Both the position numbers and the translations under genes were made by a program. The notes under the pieces were generated by a model. It worked only from the letters and a program-made list of their open reading frames with translations. It did not search any database and had not been told where the DNA came from. This document shows, piece by piece, positions 25,254-32,470 of a DNA stretch of 35,497 nt. The stretch lies in contig JAUNJN010000024.1 in NCBI GenBank assembly GCA_030533235.1, positions 1 through 35,497 on the forward strand. Direction: 5' to 3'. The stretch is from Eubacteriales bacterium. Its GTDB lineage: Bacteria; Bacillota; Clostridia; Lachnospirales; Lachnospiraceae. Each line of letters starts with the position of its first letter. Position 1 is the stretch's first letter.

Positions 25254-26450
25254 ATGTTAATCAGTATTACTTGTATTTTGTTTTCCGGAATGTTTTTCGG
25301 TTTCTTATGTAAAAAAATAAAATTTCCGAGTTTGTTTGGGATGATTCTTGCAGGAATTTTGATTGGACCATATGTGCTTGATTTGATTGATGACAGCATA
25401 CTAAATATATCGGCGGAAATAAGAAAAATTGCACTTATCATCATTTTGATACGTGCGGGATTAAAGCTTTCCTTTGAGGATTTGAAAAAGGTCGGAAGAC
25501 CTGCGATTTTAATGTGTTTTGTACCGGCTGTATTTGAGGTGTTTGGAATGCTGTTGCTGGCACCGAGAATGCTCGGACTTACACTAAGAGAGGCGGCAAT
25601 ACTTGGAGCAGTTGTCGGGGCAGTGTCTCCGGCGGTTATTGTTCCCAGGATGATAAAACTGATTGATGAAGGGTATGGTACAAAGAAAGCCATTCCGCAG
25701 ATGATTCTTGCAGGTGCATCGGTGGATGATGTGTTTGTGATTGTACTGTTTACCACGTTTACCTCACTGGCAAAAGGGGAAAGAGTTCATGCGGGAAGCT
25801 TTGTAAAGATACCGATTTCAATTGTAACAGGTATTGCAGTTGGGTTACTTGTTGGATACATACTTGTAAAATATTTTGAAAACGTACATATCAGAGATAG
25901 TGTCAAGCTTCTGATAATACTTGGAGTTACGTTTTCTCTTACATTTGCGGAAGATATATTTGGCAAGGTGTTTCCGTTTGCGTCGTTAATCTCGGTTATG
26001 GCTCTTGGGTTAATGATAAAGCGCAAGAATCGTAAGCTGGCAGTAAGATTATCTTTAAAATTTGATAAGCTTTGGGTGCCGGCAGAGTTATTCCTTTTTG
26101 TACTGGTTGGTGCGTCGGTAGCAATTGATAGCTTGCGCATGGCGGGGGTAGATGCAGTAATACTTATTTTGCTTGTACTTGTATTTCGTATGCTTGGAGT
26201 ATGGATTTGTCTTATTCATACAAAACTTCGCGTCAAAGAACGATTGTTTTGTATGCTGGCATATACACCGAAGGCAACGGTTCAGGCTGCAATCGGCGGA
26301 CTCCCTCTTGCGATGGGACTTTCGTGTGGAGAAATTGTACTGACAGTTTCGGTGGTGGCAATCCTGTTGACCGCTCCGCTTGGTGCCTTTGCGATTGATT
26401 TGACATACAATCGGTATTTGGAAAAAAAAACGAATGAAAAAATTAACTAA
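25254..26450 (+). CDS. Cation:proton antiporter (CPA superfamily), fluoride-linked
   Basis: 398 residues, 11-13 membrane helices, Na+/H+ exchanger family fold. FPSLFGMILAGILIGP is the usual first-repeat motif, GAVVGAVSPAVIVPRM the unwound-helix region, and GASVDDVFVIVLF holds the acidic DD pair that takes the place of the ion-binding ND/DD in CPA2/CPA1 antiporters. No C-terminal regulatory domain is present, so this is the short NhaP/KefB-core type. It exchanges a monovalent cation for H+; with the fluoride-type leader upstream it probably helps cells survive fluoride, directly or by repairing the pH/ion disturbance. GGAGG precedes the ATG. It stands alone in its unit. Confidence 0.88.
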   Translation: MLISITCILFSGMFFGFLCKKIKFPSLFGMILAGILIGPYVLDLIDDSILNISAEIRKIALIIILIRAGLKLSFEDLKKVGRPAILMCFVPAVFEVFGMLLLAPRMLGLTLREAAILGAVVGAVSPAVIVPRMIKLIDEGYGTKKAIPQMILAGASVDDVFVIVLFTTFTSLAKGERVHAGSFVKIPISIVTGIAVGLLVGYILVKYFENVHIRDSVKLLIILGVTFSLTFAEDIFGKVFPFASLISVMALGLMIKRKNRKLAVRLSLKFDKLWVPAELFLFVLVGASVAIDSLRMAGVDAVILILLVLVFRMLGVWICLIHTKLRVKERLFCMLAYTPKATVQAAIGGLPLAMGLSCGEIVLTVSVVAILLTAPLGAFAIDLTYNRYLEKKTNEKIN

Positions 26451-26524
26451 CTATGTAACTGAATATCGGTGTTTTTGTCGGATGATGGAAGATTTTGCTT
26501 GATGGAAAAGACATGGTAGTGTAT

Positions 26525-26530
26525 TATAAT
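26525..26530 (+). promoter_or_regulatory. Possible -10 box before the solute-binding protein gene
   Basis: TATAAT in the 151-base gap 26451-26601. The best -35-like hexamer, TTGATG at 26499-26504, is 20 bases away, longer than ideal, so the promoter may need an activator. No terminator was recognised after the antiporter gene. Confidence 0.4.
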
Positions 26531-26601
26531 ACAGGAGAAAATGCCTAATAATTTAAAAATATGTAAGAAGAGCATTATCAATATTTTAAGGAGAATGCAG
26601 G

Positions 26602-27993
26602 ATGAAACATAGAAAAAAAAGAATGAATACATGGAGGCGTGTCATTGTCCTTGTGCTAATTGTATCGCTGACACAGGTTTTGATGGCATGTAATAAAAAG
26701 GAGACGGAGAATTTTCCGATCACAATTACGGTATGGCACGTATATGGGGAACAGACGAACTCTCCGTTAAATGACATGATTGATACGTTTAATGAAACGG
26801 TTGGAAGAGATAAAGGCATCCGCGTGCAGGTAAATGTCGTTTCCAATACAAGCGATATTCATGAAAGTGTACTTCGTGCTGCAAATCATGAGCCCGGAGC
26901 CGGGGAACTGCCGGATATGTTTATCTCGTATCCAAAGACAGTGCTGGCGCTTCCGGATAAAGATATACTTGTTGATTATCATGATTATTTTTCGGAAGAT
27001 GATTTGTCGGATTATATTCCTGAGTTTATTGAAGAGGGAGAAATTGATGGTAAGCTGATGGTTTTCCCGATTGCGAAGTCGACCGAGGTTCTGTTCGTAA
27101 ACAAGACAATTTTTGATCGCTTTGCTGCGGAAAAAAATGTTTCCCTGTCAGATCTTTCAACATGGGAGGGATTGTTTGAGGTATCAAAACAGTATTATGA
27201 ATGGACGGATGCAAAGACGCCGGATATTCCAAACGACGGTAAGACATTTTTAGTAAATGACTATCATTTCAATTACTATCAGGTTGGTGTAGCTTCACTT
27301 GGAGAGAACTTTTTTGAAGGTGAGGGAACAGGTATTAAGGATAGCGATACACTGGAGCGGATTTACAGGTTGTATGCAGACGCGGCAATTGGTGGTGCTG
27401 TATGGTTAGGGAATGGTTTTGCAACAGAGGCATTGCGAACCGGAGATGTCGTATGTAGTGTTGCATCCTCAGCAAGTGTCTTGTATTATGACGATTATGT
27501 TGTTTATCCGGATAACACGAAGGAACAGGTGGAGTTTATTGCTATGCCGGTTCCGGTCTTTAAAGGTGGCGAAAAACTGGTCATGCAGCGTGGCGCCGGA
27601 TTTTGTACAGTGAAATCCACACCTGAAAAGGAACGTGCGGCATGTGTTTTTCTTGAATGGTTGACGGATCCTGAAAATAACGTTCCGTTAGTGACAAGTC
27701 TTGGCTATATGCCGGTTACAAACGAGGCATTTGACAGGATGCCGGAAGCTATTCTTACAATTGATAGTCCAAAATATAGAAGCTTATATGAAGCATTTGT
27801 AGAAACACAGAAGAACTATACATTTTATTCTGCTCCAAAATATGATGATTATTTAAGTCTTGAAACAAAGGTAGAAAGCTTTAGTCGATCAAAGATGCTT
27901 GCAGAACGAGATAATCTGCTTTCGGAAACTGATACGGATATTGAACATATTATTGATATTAGTTATGAGGAATTTAAATCGATAACGCCGTAA
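26602..27993 (+). CDS. ABC-type solute-binding lipoprotein (family 1, UgpB-like)
   Basis: 463 residues. A basic N-terminus and hydrophobic helix end in the lipobox LMAC with C30 as the lipidated residue; the mature part opens with ITVWHVYGEQTNSPLNDMID, the characteristic start of family 1 (sugar-type) binding proteins, and has FPIAKSTEVLFVNKTIFDRF in the hinge region and RGAGFCTVKSTPEKERAACV in the second lobe. It would be tethered outside the membrane and bind an organic ligand, perhaps a sugar. No ABC permease or ATPase is nearby. Instead the next gene, 14 bases on, encodes a membrane sensor with a DNA-binding domain, so this protein may act as a ligand-presenting co-sensor. AAGGAG precedes the ATG. 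Confidence 0.9.
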   Translation: MKHRKKRMNTWRRVIVLVLIVSLTQVLMACNKKETENFPITITVWHVYGEQTNSPLNDMIDTFNETVGRDKGIRVQVNVVSNTSDIHESVLRAANHEPGAGELPDMFISYPKTVLALPDKDILVDYHDYFSEDDLSDYIPEFIEEGEIDGKLMVFPIAKSTEVLFVNKTIFDRFAAEKNVSLSDLSTWEGLFEVSKQYYEWTDAKTPDIPNDGKTFLVNDYHFNYYQVGVASLGENFFEGEGTGIKDSDTLERIYRLYADAAIGGAVWLGNGFATEALRTGDVVCSVASSASVLYYDDYVVYPDNTKEQVEFIAMPVPVFKGGEKLVMQRGAGFCTVKSTPEKERAACVFLEWLTDPENNVPLVTSLGYMPVTNEAFDRMPEAILTIDSPKYRSLYEAFVETQKNYTFYSAPKYDDYLSLETKVESFSRSKMLAERDNLLSETDTDIEHIIDISYEEFKSITP

Positions 27994-28007
27994 ACGAGGA
28001 TTTAGAT

Positions 28008-29612
28008 ATGAAGAAGCGATTGCGTAATATTGTTTTACAATTTAAAACTGAGTTTCGGGATAACATGACATTAGGTCAGAAGATACGTATTTATATGCTG
28101 CTGGTTGCATTTGTAACGGTATTAATCGGTGTTGTATTTCTTGTAGCTACAGGATCATGGAATATTGAGAAAAAGACCATTGGTTCTCATCTTCGTTATG
28201 AGCTTGCAGCAACATACAGTCAATTAGAAGATGAAATAAATTTATATGAGGGTTATGGACTTGCTTTATCAAGAACACTTGGAAAAATACTTGATAATGA
28301 GTTGTATAACGGAATTAAGGATATTTCAAGTCTTGATAACAATGCAGATAAATTGCTGGAATTGCAGGAAAAGATGTTTGGTGAGATAAATACAACATTG
28401 CAAATGGCAGGAAGCAGCGGCGTGTTTGTTGTTTTGGATACGACGACAAACAGTCAGGCTCCAAATGCTGAGAATTCCAGAAGTGGTTTATACATACGTT
28501 TGAAAAATGTTGGGGATGATGTCGCGTTTAAGCAAACATATAGTTTCTTCCGAGGCATTCCGGATGTTGCGCATTCGCATGATATCGAAATGAATACAAG
28601 ATGGAATCTTGAATTTAATATCGATAATCTTCCGTATTACAAAGAGATGATGGAATCGGGAGGAAATGCGGAAGTTGATTATTATTGGACGGAACGCATA
28701 CAGCTGGAGGGAACATGGCAAAATGTAATTTTATTGTGCTTTCCTATCTACAGTGCGCAGGGAACATTATATGGGATGTGTGGAATCGAGTTAAGTGCAT
28801 TGTATTTTCAAAATCAGTATCCTTCTGTGGATAGTGATTTTGGTAAAGTAGTTATGGTGTTGGCTCCTATGGAAGATGGTGTGCTTATGACCTCGGAGGG
28901 CATGACCGGCGGAACAGATGGTACATGGTTAAGTGCAGACGATAACCTGAAATACCGTAAAACAAAACCTTATAATATCTATCAATCCGAGGAAACAGCT
29001 TATTTTGGATTGCAAAAGTCAATCTCAATCAATAGCTGCCAAGGAAAAGACTGGCAGGTTGTGGTATTGATTCCAAAAGAAAGCTGTCAGAGTGTAATTA
29101 TGACAGGAAATATGAAGTATACGGTTTTGCTCATTGTATTGTTAATCGTTATGGTTGTATTATCAATCATTCTATCGCGGCGAATTGTACGACCGATTCA
29201 AAAAGGTGTTGAGGATATTAAAGAAAAAGGAATTATTAATCAGAAAACGTTTGGTATTAAAGAGTTTGATTCTTTGATTGAATATTTAAACGATAAAATG
29301 GAAAACGATGAGATAAAGCAAAAGGAACTTCCGAATGGGGTTGAGGAATTATTTGATCGATTTGTTCAGGGAGTTGATAAACTGAGCAAAGCGGAATACC
29401 GGGTTTTTCAATGTTATTTGGATGGTTACCAGGTGGCACAGGTGCCTGAGGTTGCATTTATCAGTATGAGTACGGTGAAAAAGCATAATCGCAGTATATA
29501 TGAAAAACTGGGAGTATCATCTTACGATGAACTTATGCTTTATCTTGATATGCTGGAACGATGTGACAGACGAAATTTAGTTATTCGAAACGAAGAAGAC
29601 GCAGATGAATAA
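28008..29612 (+). CDS. Membrane-bound sensor with Cache-like domain and LuxR-type HTH
   Basis: 534 residues. TM1 about 30-50; extracellular domain about 52-365 with dCache-like features (DTTTNSQAPNAENSRSGLYI, YYKEMMESGGNAEVDYYW); TM2 about 370-390; a short HAMP-like linker (SRRIVRPIQKGVEDIKEKG); then a LuxR/GerE helix-turn-helix (about 458-515) with LSKAEYRVFQCYL, STVKKHNRSIYEKLGV. There is no kinase, receiver or cyclase domain. The simplest model is a one-component regulator that senses outside the cell and binds DNA from the membrane, like CadC or ToxR but with a LuxR output. It forms an operon with the solute-binding lipoprotein. The 3' end overlaps its terminator, whose loop contains the stop codon. 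Targets are unknown; the palindrome at 29693-29711 is a candidate. Confidence 0.85.
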   Translation: MKKRLRNIVLQFKTEFRDNMTLGQKIRIYMLLVAFVTVLIGVVFLVATGSWNIEKKTIGSHLRYELAATYSQLEDEINLYEGYGLALSRTLGKILDNELYNGIKDISSLDNNADKLLELQEKMFGEINTTLQMAGSSGVFVVLDTTTNSQAPNAENSRSGLYIRLKNVGDDVAFKQTYSFFRGIPDVAHSHDIEMNTRWNLEFNIDNLPYYKEMMESGGNAEVDYYWTERIQLEGTWQNVILLCFPIYSAQGTLYGMCGIELSALYFQNQYPSVDSDFGKVVMVLAPMEDGVLMTSEGMTGGTDGTWLSADDNLKYRKTKPYNIYQSEETAYFGLQKSISINSCQGKDWQVVVLIPKESCQSVIMTGNMKYTVLLIVLLIVMVVLSIILSRRIVRPIQKGVEDIKEKGIINQKTFGIKEFDSLIEYLNDKMENDEIKQKELPNGVEELFDRFVQGVDKLSKAEYRVFQCYLDGYQVAQVPEVAFISMSTVKKHNRSIYEKLGVSSYDELMLYLDMLERCDRRNLVIRNEEDADE

Positions 29613-29628
29613 TGCGTCTTCTTTTTTT
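29594..29628 (+). terminator. Terminator enclosing the stop codon of the sensor gene
   Basis: GAAGACGCA (29595-29603) pairs with TGCGTCTTC (29613-29621); the loop GATGAATAA holds the last codons and the TAA stop, and seven Ts follow. Confidence 0.85.
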
Positions 29629-29692
29629 ATCGGGAATTTTGATGATCACAATTTTATTATATTTTAATCCGCAAAAAAAACAGGAAACGCAT

Positions 29693-29711
29693 TGGTATAC
29701 CTGGTATACCA
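29693..29711. promoter_or_regulatory. Perfect 19-bp palindrome, candidate operator
   Basis: TGGTATACC-T-GGTATACCA is fully symmetric about the central base; each half is also the 8-bp palindrome GGTATACC. It lies 82 bases after the sensor gene and about 45 bases upstream of a promoter candidate, a position suited to an activator. No T tract follows, so it is not a terminator. Confidence 0.5.
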
Positions 29712-29755
29712 TCAAAATATCACGGAAAAACGCGGAAAGAGTGTTCTTGGTACTA

Positions 29756-29784
29756 TTTACCATTTTATTGTTTCTGTATATGAT
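29756..29784 (+). promoter_or_regulatory. Weak promoter candidate for the mini-lipoprotein gene
   Basis: TTTACC (29756-29761), 17 bases, TATGAT (29779-29784). The -35 matches 4 of 6 consensus bases. The transcript would begin near 29791 and carry a small hairpin (CCGA/TCGG) before AGGAGG at 29840-29845. Confidence 0.45.
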
Positions 29785-29853
29785 AGCAGTGTGAACCGAG
29801 TGATTCGGAGAGCGAGAAGCTTACAATATTATAATTTTTAGGAGGATTTAATT

Positions 29854-30063
29854 ATGAAAAAGGTACGTAAGTTTGGAGCAATTGTTGGATTAATGGCAGT
29901 TATGATGTCAACACTTGCAGGTTGTGCAAAGAAGACAACATGTGAGGTTTGCGAAACAGAGCAAAAGTGTAAGCAGAAGGAATACCTTGGTGAGAAGATA
30001 TGGATCTGCGATGACTGTAAGTCACTTATGGATGCATTTATGAGTGGCGATCTTGAATTTTAG
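29854..30063 (+). CDS. Small cysteine-rich lipoprotein (zinc-ribbon-like)
   Basis: 69 residues. A lipoprotein signal (about 1-23) ends in LAGC; the mature part has CEVC, a lone C in KCKQKEYLG, and CDDC, spaced like a short zinc ribbon (CxxC...CxxC), with EYLGEKIWICDDC resembling the treble-clef knuckles of small zinc-binding domains. AGGAGG lies 8 bases before the ATG. The function is unknown; a metal-binding or redox-active cell-surface peptide is possible. The next two genes also encode proteins built around zinc-ribbon modules, so this trio may share a role. Confidence 0.82.
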   Translation: MKKVRKFGAIVGLMAVMMSTLAGCAKKTTCEVCETEQKCKQKEYLGEKIWICDDCKSLMDAFMSGDLEF

Positions 30064-30102
30064 ATAAAAAAACTATTTCCCTTTTTATATAAAATATTTC
30101 AT

Positions 30103-30129
30103 CCGGGTGAAGCTTATGGCTTCACCTGG
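30103..30129 (+). terminator. Hairpin after the mini-lipoprotein gene
   Basis: CCGGGTGAAGC pairs with GGCTTCACCTGG around a TTAT loop, with one G-T wobble. Only a broken T tract (TTACTATTTT) follows, so termination may be partial and let transcription continue into the SPFH gene. Confidence 0.55.
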
Positions 30130-30155
30130 TTACTATTTTGATTTGGAGGTGTATT

Positions 30156-31514
30156 ATGGGACTGATTAAAGCTGCATTTGGCTCTTTTGGCGGGGTAATG
30201 GCAGAGCAATGGAAAGAATATTTCTATTGTGAGTCAATGGAAAAAGATGTTCTTGTTGTAAAGGGCATGAAGCGTGCAGGTGGCAATTCATCCAATACGC
30301 ATATACAGGACAATATTATTTCAAACGGTTCAACGATAGCAGTTGCCGATGGACAATGTATGATAATTGTGGATCAGGGAAAGGTAGTGGATATTTGCGC
30401 AGAACCGGGTGAATATACATACGATATGTCAACCGAACCGTCCCTTTTCAGTGGATCCTTAAGTGAAACAATTCCGCAAATTTTTAGCAATATCGGAAAA
30501 CGTTTTACATATGGAGGTGAACCTCCAAAGGACCAAAGAGTATATTATGTAAACACAAAAGAACTTCTTGGAAATAAATACGGGACTGCAAATCCGGTTC
30601 CGTTTCGAATTGTAGACAAAAATATCGGACTTGATATGGATGTGTCCGTAAAATGCTTTGGAGAATACAGCTACCGAATTACAAATCCAATTTTATTTTA
30701 TACAAATGTTTGTGGCAATGTACCGGATGTATATTTCAGAGATGAGATTGACAGTCAGCTGAAGTCAGAATTGCTTACAGCATTACAACCGGCTTTTGCA
30801 CGTATATCCGAAATGGGTATCCGATATTCTGCACTGCCGGGTCATACAATGGAGCTTGCGGATGCAATAAATAAAGTATTGTCTGCAAAGTGGCGCGATA
30901 CACGTGGAATAGAGATTGCGTCCATCGGTGTATCTTCAATTAAAGCATCGGATGAAGATGAGGCCATGATTAAAGAGTTGCAGAGAAATGCAACCTTCCG
31001 TGATCCGACAATGGCTGCCGCTCATCTTGTAGGTGCACAGGCTGCTTCTATGCAGGCTGCTGCAAAAAACGAGGGCGGTATGGGTGCAATGGGCGCATTC
31101 ATGGGAATGAATATGGCAGGAAATGCCGGCGGTATGAATCCACAGAGTTTGTTTGCCATGGGCCAGGCGCAACAACAGGCACAGCAACAGACACAGCCGG
31201 CTGCTCAACCACAGCCTGCCGCTGATTCATGGAAATGCGCTTGCGGAAATATTGTAAGCGGAAAGTTTTGTCCGGAGTGCGGCGCAAAGAAGCCGGAAGC
31301 AAGCGGAAGCGACAGTGTTGGCTGGCTTTGCAGTTGCGGAGCTACAAACAAAGGTAAGTTCTGCTTTGAGTGCGGTGCAAAGAAACCGGCCGGAGTACCA
31401 CAATATAAATGTGATAAGTGTGGCTGGGAACCTGCTGATCCGACAAATCCACCAAAGTTTTGTCCGGAATGCGGCGATCCGTTCGATGATGGTGATATTC
31501 AAGGAGGAAATTAA
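30156..31514 (+). CDS. SPFH domain protein with three C-terminal zinc ribbons (YdjI-like)
   Basis: 452 residues. Residues 1-295 form an SPFH/band-7-like domain of the YdjI (virion core protein) type: MGLIKAAFGSFGGVMAEQWK is the usual opening, and GQCMIIVDQGKVVDICAEPGE and PVPFRIVDKNIGLDMDVSV follow. Residues about 300-355 are a Gly/Met/Gln-rich linker (MGAMGAFMGMNMAG, QAQQQAQQQTQ). The C-terminus carries three four-cysteine zinc ribbons (about 361-383, 389-412, 418-446: CxCG..CPECG, CSCG..CFECG, CDKCG..CPECG). In Bacillus the homologue YdjI works at the membrane with PspA in envelope stress; no PspA gene is here. The start is ATG 30156 with GGAGGT upstream; the DUF4428 gene follows after 2 bases. 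Confidence 0.88.
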   Translation: MGLIKAAFGSFGGVMAEQWKEYFYCESMEKDVLVVKGMKRAGGNSSNTHIQDNIISNGSTIAVADGQCMIIVDQGKVVDICAEPGEYTYDMSTEPSLFSGSLSETIPQIFSNIGKRFTYGGEPPKDQRVYYVNTKELLGNKYGTANPVPFRIVDKNIGLDMDVSVKCFGEYSYRITNPILFYTNVCGNVPDVYFRDEIDSQLKSELLTALQPAFARISEMGIRYSALPGHTMELADAINKVLSAKWRDTRGIEIASIGVSSIKASDEDEAMIKELQRNATFRDPTMAAAHLVGAQAASMQAAAKNEGGMGAMGAFMGMNMAGNAGGMNPQSLFAMGQAQQQAQQQTQPAAQPQPAADSWKCACGNIVSGKFCPECGAKKPEASGSDSVGWLCSCGATNKGKFCFECGAKKPAGVPQYKCDKCGWEPADPTNPPKFCPECGDPFDDGDIQGGN

Positions 31515-31516
31515 GT

Positions 31517-32287
31517 ATGGGATTATTTGATAAAAAGTATTGTGATTTATGCGGAGAGAAGATTGGTCTTCTTGGCAACAAAAAGCTGGATGACGGTAAT
31601 TGCTGTAAAGAATGTGCCGGAAAGCTTTCTCCGTGGTTTAGTGAAAGAAGACATAGTACAGTAGAAGAAATAAAAAGCCAGCTTGAATATCGTGAAAATA
31701 ACCGTGCGGCTGTCGAAGCGTTTCATGCGACAAGAACCTTAGGCTACGGAATGAAGGTCTATTTAGATGAGGATAACAAAAAATTTCTGGTTACGCGTGC
31801 AAGAAATCTTGCGGAAGCAAACCCGGATGTTTTGGATTTTTCTCAGGTGACCGGTTGTACGCTTGACCTTGATGAGAGTTCTACGGAGGAGAAACAGGAA
31901 ATTCGTAGAGAGGACGGCACAATTGAGAGAGTCAGCTTTAGACCGCCAAGATATAATTACGGCTACGATTTGTTCTTAAACATTCATGTGAATCATCCAT
32001 ATTTTGATGAAATTCGCTTTAGAATCAATGAACATGAAATCCATATCAACGGAGTGGGGACCATGATGGGGCGTGATCCAAAACATATGAGTCGTGAATT
32101 GGAAGAATGTTATGAAATCGGCGAAGAAATTAAGAGCGTATTAACAGATGTGCGTGAGCAGGTACGTGAAGCGGCGATGAGTGCAAGTATGCCAAAGGTT
32201 GCAGTTACATGTCCTTGCTGCGGAGCAACTACAATGCCGGATGCAAGCGGATGCTGCGAATATTGTGGCGGAGCATTGAATGCATAA
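31517..32287 (+). CDS. DUF4428 protein with N- and C-terminal zinc ribbons
   Basis: 256 residues. The N-terminal DUF4428 ribbon is YCDLCGEKIGLLGNKKL with the second pair CCKEC; the C-terminal ribbon is CPCCG...CCEYCGG (about 231-252). Between them lies a globular alpha/beta region with LFLNIHVNHPYFDEIRFRIN, a pattern seen in DUF4428 proteins, followed by an amphipathic helix. It starts 2 bases after the SPFH gene, with AAGGAGG, and is followed by a terminator, so the two form one unit. Function unknown; metal-dependent protein-protein contact with the SPFH partner is an inference from shared ribbons and coupling. Confidence 0.85.
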   Translation: MGLFDKKYCDLCGEKIGLLGNKKLDDGNCCKECAGKLSPWFSERRHSTVEEIKSQLEYRENNRAAVEAFHATRTLGYGMKVYLDEDNKKFLVTRARNLAEANPDVLDFSQVTGCTLDLDESSTEEKQEIRREDGTIERVSFRPPRYNYGYDLFLNIHVNHPYFDEIRFRINEHEIHINGVGTMMGRDPKHMSRELEECYEIGEEIKSVLTDVREQVREAAMSASMPKVAVTCPCCGATTMPDASGCCEYCGGALNA

Positions 32288-32333
32288 TTTTAATTTGAAG
32301 GATGAAAGAGTAAGGGGAATATAGGAGAAATGG

Positions 32334-32376
32334 AAAGGGATTGAAAAATGTCGGAGTTTTTCAATCCCTTTGTTTT
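32334..32376 (+). terminator. Strong intrinsic terminator after the zinc-ribbon genes
   Basis: AAAGGGATTGAAAAA (32334-32348) and its perfect complement at 32357-32371, loop TGTCGGAG, then TGTTTTG. Confidence 0.88.
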
Positions 32377-32404
32377 GCCCATAAATGCATATATAAATAA
32401 AAAC

Positions 32405-32433
32405 TTGATGCAAAGACGTTCGTTCGATATAAT
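32405..32433 (+). promoter_or_regulatory. Sigma-A promoter of the tRNA-modification group
   Basis: TTGATG (32405-32410), 17 bases, TATAAT (32428-32433). The leader before the ATG at 32471 is about 30 bases and lacks a strong ribosome binding site. Confidence 0.8.
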
Positions 32434-32470
32434 TATATTTAACAGATTAAATACAGAATGAGATGTTGCT

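Noticed and set aside
29612-29794. A 60-codon frame with a hydrophobic ending, starting inside the terminator after the sensor gene
   Set aside because: No ribosome binding site; its start is in the right arm of the hairpin, and the frame runs over the palindrome and promoter candidate. Chance frame is more likely.
29829-29835. TATAAT-like box just before the mini-lipoprotein
   Set aside because: Transcription from it would start inside the ribosome binding site and no -35 is present.
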